Part shown: positions 35,367-44,745 of the stretch, one piece after another
Numbering within the stretch: position 1 is the stretch's first letter
How the letters are laid out: every line of letters begins with the position of its first letter
Origin: Gillisia xinjiangensis
Lineage (GTDB): Bacteria > Bacteroidota > Bacteroidia > Flavobacteriales > Flavobacteriaceae
Direction: 5' to 3'
NCBI RefSeq assembly: GCF_046298265.1
Contig: NZ_JBKAHK010000003.1
Location: 124,001 to 188,000 of the forward strand
Length of the DNA: 64,000 nucleotides
Program-made: the position numbers and the translations under genes
Notes under the pieces: generated by a model
What the model was told of the DNA's origin: nothing
The model's input: only the letters and a program-made list of their open reading frames with translations
The model's database searches: none

Positions 35367-35925
35367 CTAAATTATAGAATTATCATCCGGCAAATTCCGG
35401 GTTAGATACAGAACACAGATTCAGGATTTTGTTATTTCTGAATCTGTGTTTTTTATTTTTGTGATTGTTGCTGAACAATACATTTAGAATTAAGGTCCGG
35501 TAAAGAATCAAGATCGTTCCGCCTTTGGCGTAACTGCAAGAATCAAGAACCAAGACATAATTTAAATGCTTATATTTTAGAACAATGTGGTTTTTTTATA
35601 AATCGCAGTTTAGAATTGCCGTTTTTGCTTCTTGTTTTTTTAAACACAAAGCACACCAAGAAAAAAAAACGCAGATGACACAAAGATCAAATGATGATTT
35701 AAATTGAACCAACTGGATAACTATTGAATTGGAAATTAGAAAAGGACTACCTGACAGAAAATCTGAATAGACTTGCAAGGCTTTGTGACCTTTGTGGATA
35801 CTTTGTGCCCTTTGTGGTTAAAGTAAGCACCGTTCCACAATTTCCGAAAACAGAATATATTAATGACAATTACCTTAAAATAAGGTTTTTTTTGAATGAG
35901 CTGGGAATGGAGAAAAAATAAGGGA
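35367..35925. other. 559-base spacer with terminator and degenerate repeat words
   Basis: Apart from the terminator at 35412-35460 it holds AATCAAGA words and a tract of CTTTGTGxCCTTTGTGG words (35778-35820). An open frame of 65 codons at 35724-35921 is made of these repeats and is not considered a gene. Confidence 0.65.
35412..35460 (+). terminator. Rho-independent terminator after mscS
   Basis: 13-base perfect stem (35412-35424 with 35438-35450, AACACAGATTCAG type), 13-base loop, followed by a T-rich tail to 35460. Confidence 0.88.
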
Positions 35926-38900
35926 TTAGAAACTGAATCCAAAGGTAAAGGAGAACCGAAGTCCTTCTTCACTCCCGAACAGACTGAATTTACCGGTAAT
36001 AGCCTCGGCACTATTAATCCAGATCCCTCCACCGTAACTATCATGCCATAGGCTGCTTTCTTCTCCCTGAGTCCAAACCCTACCTATATCATATCCTCCA
36101 AAAACACCGATTTGGAAAGGGAGAAATGAGGTTTTAAACCGATCAAAACTATATCTAAGATCCCCTCCTGCAGCAAATGCACTTTTTCCCGAGAATCTTT
36201 GTAACCTGTAACCTCTTAAACCGGTGTTTCCGCCCAGAATTGCAGCCTGATAAAACTCATACCCATCGCCAATATTGAACTGTGCCTGGACTCTTGAATT
36301 TAAAACCAGCTTTTTGTTTTGACTTACCGCATTATAAAATTCCAGATAAGGTTTAAAGTATCCGTAATTGCGGTTGGTTTCCTCCACATTCATTTTTCCG
36401 CCCAGGATCATTTCAAACTTCATTCCCCGGCTGGGATTCAGGTTATTGTCATAACTTTCATAGCGATAGGTACCTTTCATTCCTGCGAAATATTTCCGTT
36501 CGAAAAAATCGGGATCTTCGGAATTGAATTCTTCTACAAGGAATCGCTCTTCAGTTCTGTCAACTTCCACCGATTCAAAAGAAGCCATATATCCAAAATA
36601 ACTTCCGAAAGGTGATTTTCTTACAAATCCAAGCTCTCCACCTATTCTGCTTATTTTAGTCCGGTTGTAGTCAAAATCGAGTATATCGTCAAAATTCTGG
36701 CTTTCATTTCCATATCCAAAGAAGTTATTGGCAAAATTCGGACTGGTAAAATGCGCTCCAACCGCAAGGTTAAAATTACCAAGAATTAAGGCGAATTCCC
36801 CCTGGTAGTTTAAATCATATCCCTTGGTTGCAAAGTAATATCCAGCTGAAAATGCGTGCTTGGATGTAAACGGATTGCGCTTAAACCCATTTGTTATAAA
36901 CGAACTTTGAATTCCTAATTTCAGTCCGTCATCGGGATTATATCCAAATCCGGGAGTAAGTGATCCCGAATTAAAAGTCTTTTTATCTTTATCAAACGTA
37001 TTTTGCTCATAATTATCCCTGAACCTTAACTTTGCATTTCCTTTTGATTCTACCGTATTGGGTCTTGTTCTATGATCGTATATTTTTACCTTTCGGCCGC
37101 TATTATCAGCTACTCTGTAAATATCATTATTATGCCCTCCTATTACTCTTAAAAAGATCAATTCCCCGGAAGGGTTTCCCGTGATCTCAAATTTATCATC
37201 ATCATCAAGGCCGTATACCCAAATCTCTTTGGTTTCTTCTTTTTTATAAGTTTTATCACTTACCTCATCTGCCTTTTCGCCATCCTTTATTCTGGAAACC
37301 ACAATTCGCGTTTCTCCATTCTCCAATCGCTCTATTTCTATAAGATCATCTTTATCTGTTCCGGTTACAATTGCCAGGGTCGCCATATGATCGTAATAAC
37401 GCTTTGTGATATCCAGTATATTTTCCCGTCTGGCCTTCAGGTTTTTTATAATAGATGTAGTCGCTTCCCCTTGCGTTTCTTTTGGCAACTTTGAAAAAGC
37501 TTCTTCTATAATTCCATCTGTAATATGTTCCTGAATAAACTTTGCCTGCTCCAGCCAGGTTTCCTTGCCCACATTTTGGGTTAATTCTCTATCCAGACCA
37601 ATAGCTGCAATGTTAAACCATTTTACGTCTTTGATATCCTCGCCATAAACCCCGAATTGTTTTGAAAATCCTGCCAGTGCCCTAAGGGTTCCAAAAAAAG
37701 CTCCATCATAATTTGAAAAAACCTGATCCCTGTCCCTGGGAATTGGTTCAAATGTCCGGTTTCCTTCCTTATCTTCAATTTCTGCCCATCTCCACTGGTC
37801 CTGATGCCTGTCCCAGTCGCCTATCAGCATATCAAAGATCCTTGCCCTTACATAAGCCGGTTCGTTTAAACTGTATTTTTCATCGCGTCGCAAGCGCTCA
37901 AACATTCCAGAAGTACTCACAATATCGTGATTTGGTTTCCCAAAGCTCTCACTGCCCTGCCAATTTTCTTCCGGCCGCTCCTCGATCATATATACGTCTC
38001 CGCCGTGTTCCACATTATATTTCCCAAGACCTTTTTGTTTTGGCAAATAATAAACTTCCGGATTGGTATGATACACATCAATTGCCGAAGCCAGCGTTGG
38101 AATTGCTAAAAAAGCATAAGGATGCGATGCCGTATAGAGATCCTTCAGAAAATCCTCGGCTATAGTATTTTCAAATTGTTCCTCTACGGCCTTATCCTTA
38201 AATGCAACCGCCTGAATATACTGCAGGGCGCTCTTTTTTATCCTTCGGAAGTTATATTCCCGCTCCAGACTATCCTTCACCCTTAAGGAAATCGTTTGAT
38301 GACCACCGCCCATTCTCATTGGCTCCAAACCACCATATAGGGTATTTAGATCGGCTACCTTAAATTCTACAGGAGTACCATAAAGTTCCCTGTACCGCTC
38401 TCCCCATAAAGTTTTGAACACTTCATTTTTATCGGTTTCTTCTTCAGGATAAATCGAAGCGGTTATTGTTTCAGGGAAACTATCAGGCAAATTTGAAGCA
38501 TCAAAATCTTCTGGTGCCGGATGGACTTCTTTCTGATATAAAAGTTTAGCCCGGTTTTTTTCATTTCCGTAGAAACTAACCCAGGAAGAACCGTCTTTAA
38601 AAACATCATAAACCGCAAATCCCTGTCCGGGATGCGCAAAAAGACCATCATCGCTTAAACTCACATAGGTAGCCTTTGAACCCGATCCGGAAACGATCTG
38701 TTTAATATTGTTATTGGTTATGTACTGTAAGGCATGTTCATGTCCGGAAATAAATAGCAGTCTTTCTGAATCCTTTCCGATAGTTTCCAGTCGTTTTACC
38801 AATGACTTATAGCGTTCATTTTGGGCATCCTGAATGGAAACTCCTCCGGAAGTTCTAATCAACGAAACCAAAGATCCCAATACGGGCACCGGAATTTTCT

Positions 38901-39654
38901 TTTGCGAAGGATATAAATGCTGATTGAAATTATATTGGCCGCCATGAACTCCATTGGTGTACAATGGGTGATGTAAGGCGATGATAATTGTTTTATCCTG
39001 ACTCTTTTTTAATTCCGATTCCACTTCAAGAAACATCGCTTCCCTGGTTTTAATCTCTGAACAACCTTTATTCACCAGAGGATGATTATCCCAATTTGTG
39101 AGATACCATTGGGAATCGATCACAATAAGCTGTATATCGTCACTAATCTCGATGACCTCAAGTCCACAACCAGTTTTTGGAGACCAGATCAATTGATCTC
39201 CCAGTTTCTCCTGAAGGTAATCTTCCTGTCTTTCCAAACCTGGAATTCCTTTATTATACCAATCATGATTTCCGGGAATAACAATCACATTTCCATCATA
39301 TTTTTCGATGGCATCCAGCTGTGCATCCAACCGGTATTCTGCTTCCTCCCTTTCTTTGGTTCCTTTTTCAGGCATTCCGTCAGGGTAGATATTATCACCA
39401 AGGAAAATGGTATAATTCTCTTTTACCTTAACAGAATCCATATAATCTTTTAAAGCTAAAAGACCTTCAGAAGTGCCTCCCGGAAGGGCATAGCCCCCGT
39501 CGCCAAGAAGATAAAAGGATTTTTCGATTTTTTTGTCCTTAGGGTAACCAAAGTTTTCTTTTGGTTCACCTTCACTGTAAAGTGTTTTGGAAGTAGAACA
39601 ACCTGCAAGAATGATTAGGACGAAAATGGTTAAATAAATGTTGTATTTTCTCAT
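35926..39654 (-). CDS. Outer-membrane fusion lipoprotein: calcineurin-like phosphoesterase, kinase-like centre, Omp85 beta-barrel
   Basis: 1242 residues. Lipoprotein signal ending LAGC (Cys19). The phosphoesterase domain (about 45-360) has all metal motifs: GDGG (51-54), GDN (86-88), GNHD (128-131), HH (228-229) and GHEH (304-307). The middle part (about 430-720) shows DMLIGDWDRHQDQW (608-621) and IPRDRDQVF (638-646), which resemble the catalytic and metal loops of atypical HipA/CotH/Fam20-like kinases. The C-terminus (about 900-1242) is an Omp85-type barrel with GGNTGLRGYRLQRF, ending in phenylalanine. The substrate may be a surface phosphoprotein or phosphosugar (inference). Confidence 0.82.
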   Translation of the reverse strand: MRKYNIYLTIFVLIILAGCSTSKTLYSEGEPKENFGYPKDKKIEKSFYLLGDGGYALPGGTSEGLLALKDYMDSVKVKENYTIFLGDNIYPDGMPEKGTKEREEAEYRLDAQLDAIEKYDGNVIVIPGNHDWYNKGIPGLERQEDYLQEKLGDQLIWSPKTGCGLEVIEISDDIQLIVIDSQWYLTNWDNHPLVNKGCSEIKTREAMFLEVESELKKSQDKTIIIALHHPLYTNGVHGGQYNFNQHLYPSQKKIPVPVLGSLVSLIRTSGGVSIQDAQNERYKSLVKRLETIGKDSERLLFISGHEHALQYITNNNIKQIVSGSGSKATYVSLSDDGLFAHPGQGFAVYDVFKDGSSWVSFYGNEKNRAKLLYQKEVHPAPEDFDASNLPDSFPETITASIYPEEETDKNEVFKTLWGERYRELYGTPVEFKVADLNTLYGGLEPMRMGGGHQTISLRVKDSLEREYNFRRIKKSALQYIQAVAFKDKAVEEQFENTIAEDFLKDLYTASHPYAFLAIPTLASAIDVYHTNPEVYYLPKQKGLGKYNVEHGGDVYMIEERPEENWQGSESFGKPNHDIVSTSGMFERLRRDEKYSLNEPAYVRARIFDMLIGDWDRHQDQWRWAEIEDKEGNRTFEPIPRDRDQVFSNYDGAFFGTLRALAGFSKQFGVYGEDIKDVKWFNIAAIGLDRELTQNVGKETWLEQAKFIQEHITDGIIEEAFSKLPKETQGEATTSIIKNLKARRENILDITKRYYDHMATLAIVTGTDKDDLIEIERLENGETRIVVSRIKDGEKADEVSDKTYKKEETKEIWVYGLDDDDKFEITGNPSGELIFLRVIGGHNNDIYRVADNSGRKVKIYDHRTRPNTVESKGNAKLRFRDNYEQNTFDKDKKTFNSGSLTPGFGYNPDDGLKLGIQSSFITNGFKRNPFTSKHAFSAGYYFATKGYDLNYQGEFALILGNFNLAVGAHFTSPNFANNFFGYGNESQNFDDILDFDYNRTKISRIGGELGFVRKSPFGSYFGYMASFESVEVDRTEERFLVEEFNSEDPDFFERKYFAGMKGTYRYESYDNNLNPSRGMKFEMILGGKMNVEETNRNYGYFKPYLEFYNAVSQNKKLVLNSRVQAQFNIGDGYEFYQAAILGGNTGLRGYRLQRFSGKSAFAAGGDLRYSFDRFKTSFLPFQIGVFGGYDIGRVWTQGEESSLWHDSYGGGIWINSAEAITGKFSLFGSEEGLRFSFTFGFSF

Positions 39655-39680
39655 AGAATACTCAAAGCTGTTTTTTTTTG

Positions 39681-39687
39681 TAATTTG
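39681..39687 (+). promoter_or_regulatory. TAATTTG, near-consensus -7 box for the HD-PycTM gene
   Basis: One base shorter than TAnnTTTG. Its position 25 bases before ATG 39712 argues against the TTG start at 39685, which lies inside the box. Confidence 0.33.
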
Positions 39688-39711
39688 GCCGGATCAAAAT
39701 TCCAGGAATAT

Positions 39712-40899
39712 ATGATTGATTTAATAGACAAGGCAGATAATTTCGTTTTGGAATTATTTAAAGCAAAACTACCTAATACGTATATCTATCATAACTACAA
39801 TCACACTCAAAGAGTGGTCAAAAGTAGTAAAGAATTAATCGGGAATTCTCAATTTAATGTTAAAGAAGAACAGGCTATATTGCTTGCAGCCTGGCTTCAT
39901 GACACCGGATATACTGTGAAATTTGAAGGTCATGAAGAAGATAGTGAAAAAATTGCAACACAATTTCTTAAAGAAAACAATGTAGATCAGGAAATAACTG
40001 AGATGGTATCTCAATGCATTTTGGCAACTAAAATGGACAAGAAGCCAACAACAGAATTAGAAAAAACAATAAAAGATGCCGATTGTTCGCATCTTGCTAA
40101 AGATTACTTCGACGAAACAACCGAATTTTTAAGGCAGGAACTCCAATTGCTTAATATTCATAATTTTTCGACTGAAGAATGGTTGGATGAAAACATCAAA
40201 TTATTTACTGAAAAACATCGGTATTATACAGATTATGCCGCAAAAACCTGGAAACCTCTAAAAGATAAAAATCTTTCTGATCTTTTGGAAAAGAAAAATA
40301 AGGCAGTTCAAAAATTAAAAAAGGAAGAGGATAAAGCAAAGTTAAAAGCCGAATTCAAAAATAATAACCCGGAACGAAGTCTGCAGAGTTTATATAGGAT
40401 TACCCTTCGAAACCATTTGAAACTAAGCGATATTGCAGATACCAAGGCAAATATTCTCCTTTCTGTAAACGCGATTATTATATCGCTGGCCCTGGCCAAT
40501 ATGATACCCAAACTGGATGCAACCTCAAATCAGCATTTATTGATCCCAACGCTTGTATTAATATTATTCAGCGTAGCATCTATTATCCTTTCTATAATGT
40601 CTACCCGGCCAAATGTTACCAGCGGTGAGTTCACAAAGGAACAGGTTGAAAACAGGGAGGTAAATTTATTATTTTTCGGAAATTTCCATAAAATGCCCTT
40701 CGAGCAGTTTAAATGGGGTATAAAAGAGATAAGTCAGGATAAAGATTATGTATATGAATCCTTAATGCTGGATCTTCATTCCCTGGGGAAAGTTTTACAC
40801 CGTAAATATTTACTGCTAAGACTTACCTATACCGTTTTTATGATAGGGATCATCGTTTCTGTATTGGCATTTGTATTTGCCTTTTATTACCTTAAATAA
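39712..40899 (+). CDS. HD-domain phosphohydrolase fused to a Pycsar-effector (PycTM) membrane domain
   Basis: Start set at ATG 39712 (395 residues). The N-terminal HD domain (about 10-190) has HNYNHTQRV, AAWLHDTGY (the HD pair) and KDADCSHLAKDYF. A basic helical linker (about 205-235) follows. The C-terminal domain (about 240-395) has SDIADTKANILLSVNAIIIS and two pairs of hydrophobic helices, the Pycsar system effector family. In Pycsar defence PycTM proteins respond to cyclic UMP or CMP made by a cyclase and damage the membrane. No cyclase is encoded here. The HD part may degrade the nucleotide signal (inference). It overlaps the GAF gene 3' end to 3' end by 13 bases. Confidence 0.83.
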   Translation: MIDLIDKADNFVLELFKAKLPNTYIYHNYNHTQRVVKSSKELIGNSQFNVKEEQAILLAAWLHDTGYTVKFEGHEEDSEKIATQFLKENNVDQEITEMVSQCILATKMDKKPTTELEKTIKDADCSHLAKDYFDETTEFLRQELQLLNIHNFSTEEWLDENIKLFTEKHRYYTDYAAKTWKPLKDKNLSDLLEKKNKAVQKLKKEEDKAKLKAEFKNNNPERSLQSLYRITLRNHLKLSDIADTKANILLSVNAIIISLALANMIPKLDATSNQHLLIPTLVLILFSVASIILSIMSTRPNVTSGEFTKEQVENREVNLLFFGNFHKMPFEQFKWGIKEISQDKDYVYESLMLDLHSLGKVLHRKYLLLRLTYTVFMIGIIVSVLAFVFAFYYLK

Positions 40900-43256
40900 T
40901 CAACAAGTCCATCATAGGAAATAGCTTCCAGGGCATCATCCGCTTCTGGGCGGTATAAAATATTGGCTCGTATGGCACGAAGGCCAACAACGCCCTGAAC
41001 ATCTTCCAGCTCAAGGATCTCCACTTCCTCCCCAAGGTATTTCCTGGTTTGAAGGTATTTTATATATCTCAAATATTCTTTTTGATCACTGCTTTGGGAA
41101 TATACAATGGATATTTTACCCTTCTGGGTAATCCGTTCTTCGGTGTCTTTAATAAAGGCCTTATCAATTCTTTTTTTGATAATTTCGTACCGGGCATTAT
41201 AGGTTCCGTCAACATCAAATTTTTTCTCATCCATCCGGTATCTAATCGATAAGGTGCTATTAAACACCAGTATCAAAGAAGCCGCATCCATTTTTATCGG
41301 TGTGTTTTTTTGTAACTGGTAAAAACGGTTTTCCATTTCACACATAGTAGCTAGTTGCCATAACCGCAAATTGTACAAATACACTTTATTAAAGGGTTTT
41401 TTAAAGGTAAAGGATTCACCAATATAGATGTTATGATCTACCCCATCGGTTTTATATCGTTCAAAATAATGGGGATAAATCTTTTGGGCGTCTATTTGCT
41501 TTTTATCAATATAACGGGCCATCGTCCTGTTAATACGCTGCACGGTTTCATCGTAATGTTTCCTCTGATCGTAAACGAGGCCGGTTTCAGGATTCAGTTT
41601 TTCCTGATATTGCTTCACAAGTTCCTCCAATCCTTTAGACTGCAAGATTAAATGATCCATTATAGGATTTACTTCCCGTTGTAAAAGATCAAAAACCTTC
41701 TGTTCACTGGAAGCATTTAAACCTTCTTTTAATTCCTCCCTAAATTCAGCAATCCTAAACCTTACCTGATCATAAATTGGCAATTTTTCAATTTTATAAG
41801 CCTCATTTATAATATTTTCCAAAAACTCCAACTGGTATTGAAGATCTTTTTCGATTGCAGAATTTCGGGCATCTGAAGAAGCAATAATATCGATTTGTCC
41901 ATATAAAGGATAGACATTTTTAAAGGTGATGTCCTTAAAAGAGGCCAACCCATCCTGGTCCTGATCCTTTATAAACTGCTTGGCCTCATTTTCAAAGATC
42001 CATAAAACGCTGGGATGAATGGAGGTACATTCACTTTGAATTACCGCCTTTACCCTGTTTTCAAATTCGGTTCGGTTTCGCTTTACAGCAGTTACTATAT
42101 ACGGAAGTATATCTTCCAACTTGATTGCATTTATGCTGTTTAAATCATTTTTCCTTGGAGATACAAGCTCCAGAACACCCAATAATTCTTCACCTTCTGC
42201 AATAGGTGCCAGAATACAACTTTTAATATGGTTTTCCTTTAAGTTTTTAGACAGCAAACTGTTATTGGTCTTTTCAGCATATTCATCGGCATTAGCAATG
42301 GTGAAATAACCTTTCTCTTTTACAAGCTGATTATAGGTCTTTTCACAAATAAGCGCGTCACAATCGGCGGAAGCTTCTTTATAAAGCATAAAACTTTGAG
42401 CATCTTCATTGTTCATTCTCTCAAAGGCCTTTTCCACTTTATTAAAAACCGTGAAACCTACCCTAAGATCAGGAATTTTAAAAATAGACTGAAATATTTC
42501 CTGAAACCTAAAAAGTTCAGCCTGATTGGAGGTCTCCTGATGCAGGAGGGTTGTTTTTAGATCGGAAATAGCGTCATCTACTGTAACATCGGTAAGATTG
42601 AGGATGGTAAACCCCTTAAATATCCAGCTTTTTGGAGGAAATTTCTCCTTCCATAAACTCACATCTTCAATATTCTGAATGAGAATATCTACATCTTTTT
42701 CAGAAATCTCCTTTGCTCCTTCCCCTGGTTCAATGTCGATAAAATCGGCATTAAGAGCTACTCTATAGTGTTTTAAAATCCCGTTTTCGTCCGGGATATC
42801 GTAATAAAGTGGCCGGGAAAAATCAATATTATACCCATAATGGTGATTAAGAACAAGAATACATCCGTAGATATAATACATATCCTCATTCAGGTTACGC
42901 ATTTCAAACTGATAATTATCGCCCGCATTTTCCAGGATATTTCTAAAGCGCCTGGTAGAATTAAAAACAACATTGTGAAAAGGCAGGGAGGCGGCTTTAA
43001 TTTCATTATTGCTTAAAATATTTGGAAACAAATCATCAAGCAATATGCGGATTGCGTCTTTATTTTTACTTAAATCCTCAGGATTATTGATGCCCTCCAC
43101 CAGCTTTGGAAATGAGGAAATATAATCCAGCACATTTTCGATATAATTTTTTGCTATACTGCTTTGTTCACTTTCAAGCTGAAGCTGATATTGTTCAACA
43201 ACTTTATGAAAACTTATTTTAATATCCAGCGGAAAATCCTCCAGTTGATTCTTCAT
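40887..43256 (-). CDS. Large GAF-domain protein, function unknown
   Basis: 789 residues, soluble, no signal peptide. A GAF-like region lies at about 240-400 (IKSCILAPIAEGEELLGVLE is the diagnostic strand-helix part). The N-terminal 230 residues and C-terminal 390 residues are mainly helical and have no recognised domain. No histidine kinase, GGDEF or cyclase signature is visible. Homologues occur as single large GAF proteins in Flavobacteria. Convergent overlap with the HD-PycTM gene suggests possible antisense effects at the 3' ends. ATG start at 43256. Confidence 0.78.
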   Translation of the reverse strand: MKNQLEDFPLDIKISFHKVVEQYQLQLESEQSSIAKNYIENVLDYISSFPKLVEGINNPEDLSKNKDAIRILLDDLFPNILSNNEIKAASLPFHNVVFNSTRRFRNILENAGDNYQFEMRNLNEDMYYIYGCILVLNHHYGYNIDFSRPLYYDIPDENGILKHYRVALNADFIDIEPGEGAKEISEKDVDILIQNIEDVSLWKEKFPPKSWIFKGFTILNLTDVTVDDAISDLKTTLLHQETSNQAELFRFQEIFQSIFKIPDLRVGFTVFNKVEKAFERMNNEDAQSFMLYKEASADCDALICEKTYNQLVKEKGYFTIANADEYAEKTNNSLLSKNLKENHIKSCILAPIAEGEELLGVLELVSPRKNDLNSINAIKLEDILPYIVTAVKRNRTEFENRVKAVIQSECTSIHPSVLWIFENEAKQFIKDQDQDGLASFKDITFKNVYPLYGQIDIIASSDARNSAIEKDLQYQLEFLENIINEAYKIEKLPIYDQVRFRIAEFREELKEGLNASSEQKVFDLLQREVNPIMDHLILQSKGLEELVKQYQEKLNPETGLVYDQRKHYDETVQRINRTMARYIDKKQIDAQKIYPHYFERYKTDGVDHNIYIGESFTFKKPFNKVYLYNLRLWQLATMCEMENRFYQLQKNTPIKMDAASLILVFNSTLSIRYRMDEKKFDVDGTYNARYEIIKKRIDKAFIKDTEERITQKGKISIVYSQSSDQKEYLRYIKYLQTRKYLGEEVEILELEDVQGVVGLRAIRANILYRPEADDALEAISYDGLVDYLR

Positions 43257-43397
43257 ACAATTTTAATAAAGATTAAAATTACTCATTCTTGCAGAGCCGT
43301 ATTTGCTTTCGGTTGAAATTAACATTATTTTATACACTTCCTATAGCTATCTATGTGGAGTTATGTATTTTTGCTGAATAAATTAAAAACCTCAGGG

Positions 43398-43486
43398 AAA
43401 GCCCACAAAGTTTAAATTGAAAAATACTTTTAAAAACTCGAGGTAAGTCTCGGGAAATTAAACCCTTGATGAGGAATTAAAAATAA
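43398..43486 (+). repeat. Dispersed AAGCCCACAA...GAGGAATTAAAAA element, copy A
   Basis: Shares GCCCACAA(A/G)GT, GAAAAATACTT(T/A)TAAAAA, GAGG and TAAACCCT-(N5)-GAGG(A/G)ATTAAAA with copy B at 61443-61566. The middle is a CTCGAG/CTCGGG hairpin. It lies upstream of the TlpA-like gene. Confidence 0.65.
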
Positions 43487-43509
43487 CATTGAAACATAAT
43501 TAATACCAA

Positions 43510-44625
43510 ATGAAACAATTCTTAACAGCAATTATTATCCTTAGCATTCTTGGATGCCAGGAAGATCAAAAGGGATACTCCCTTTCAGGAGAACTGAAAA
43601 ATGTTGAAGACGGCAAAATGATTTATGTATCTGAATTAGATCAAAATATGCAGCCTTCAAAAATTGATTCGGTTCAAATTAAGAAAGGAGAATTTAAATT
43701 GGATATGGCGGAAGTTGAACATCCAAATCTTAGTTTTCTTTCTGTTGAAGGCTCTAATGGAAATGTGATCTTTATTTCTGAAAATGAACCAATACATTTT
43801 GAAATTTACAAAGACAGCCTTCCTACTTCCAAAGTAGCCGGAGGAAAGGAAAACGAAGTTTTTTATACGTACCTGGATCATTTAAAAGGCCTGAATAAAC
43901 AGGTTATGGAAATCCGGACAGAAATGCGTGAAATAATGACTTCCACCAGAGATACTGCGGCAATAGCCCAGCTTCAACAACAGGAGGTAGAACTGCGCAC
44001 CAAAGATATGACTTTCAAGAAAAATCTTGTGCAGGAACATCCGGATAGATTTGTATCTGTCCTTGTTCTTACCGATATGATGAATATGGGAGCTCCTGCA
44101 AATGAAGTAAACGAACTCTATGAAAGCTTACCTGAAAATGCGACCAAAAGCTCCCTGGCGAAATCCCTGGCAGAAAACCTTAGCAAACGAAGTAAAGTAG
44201 CCTTAGGAAGTAAAGCGCCAGAATTTTCTGCACCAAATCCAGAGGGAGAACAAATTTCGCTAAAGGATTCCATGGGGAAAGTAACGCTTATAGATTTTTG
44301 GGCAGCCTGGTGTAAGCCGTGCAGGGTAGAAAATCCAAATATTGTTAAAACCTATACCAAATATCACGATAAGGGCTTTAATATTATAGGGGTTTCCCTG
44401 GACCGGGAAGGTCAAAAAGACAAATGGATACAGGCGATAAAGGATGATAATTTAACCTGGCCGCAGGTTTCAAACTTAAAATTCTGGCAGGATCCTGTTG
44501 CACAACTTTATGGAGTACAGGCTATTCCAGCACAATTTATCCTGGATGAAAACGGAATTATTGTAGCTAAAAACCTTAGAGGCGATGCTCTGGATGCAAA
44601 AGTGAAAGAATTGCTGGAGAAATAA
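43510..44625 (+). CDS. TlpA-like thioredoxin lipoprotein with N-terminal DUF4369
   Basis: 371 residues. Lipoprotein signal ending ILGC (Cys16). The N-terminal DUF4369 beta domain (about 22-125) is followed by a helical linker, then a TlpA/AhpC-type thioredoxin domain (about 235-371) with KVTLIDFWAAWCKPCRVENP (CxxC), GVSLDREGQKDKW and GVQAIPAQFILDENG (cis-proline). It should reduce or exchange disulfides in the periplasm, facing from a membrane anchor. Common in Bacteroidetes. Single gene, followed by a terminator. Confidence 0.9.
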   Translation: MKQFLTAIIILSILGCQEDQKGYSLSGELKNVEDGKMIYVSELDQNMQPSKIDSVQIKKGEFKLDMAEVEHPNLSFLSVEGSNGNVIFISENEPIHFEIYKDSLPTSKVAGGKENEVFYTYLDHLKGLNKQVMEIRTEMREIMTSTRDTAAIAQLQQQEVELRTKDMTFKKNLVQEHPDRFVSVLVLTDMMNMGAPANEVNELYESLPENATKSSLAKSLAENLSKRSKVALGSKAPEFSAPNPEGEQISLKDSMGKVTLIDFWAAWCKPCRVENPNIVKTYTKYHDKGFNIIGVSLDREGQKDKWIQAIKDDNLTWPQVSNLKFWQDPVAQLYGVQAIPAQFILDENGIIVAKNLRGDALDAKVKELLEK

Positions 44626-44644
44626 AACCTAAAACTACTTCCAA

Positions 44645-44693
44645 AAAAAAGACCCAAATCGCTGCTTAAGTAAGCCTTTTGGGTCTTTTTTAT
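44645..44693. terminator. Bidirectional terminator between the TlpA-like and SIMPL genes
   Basis: AAAAAAGACCCAAA (44645-44658) pairs with TTTGGGTCTTTTTT (from 44678). The loop is 19 bases and there is a T-run on both strands, so it can end both convergent genes. Confidence 0.85.
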
Positions 44694-44745
44694 TTGATAA
44701 ATATTCAATTACAAATCAATTCATAGGAAGCCTTTTTTCAATTTG

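Noticed and set aside
35724..35921. 65-codon open frame on the plus strand
   Set aside because: It consists largely of CTTTGTG-type spacer repeats and has no promoter box or recognisable domain.
37713..38165. 150-codon open frame on the plus strand
   Set aside because: It lies wholly opposite the coding region of the 1242-residue lipoprotein, whose domains are intact there.
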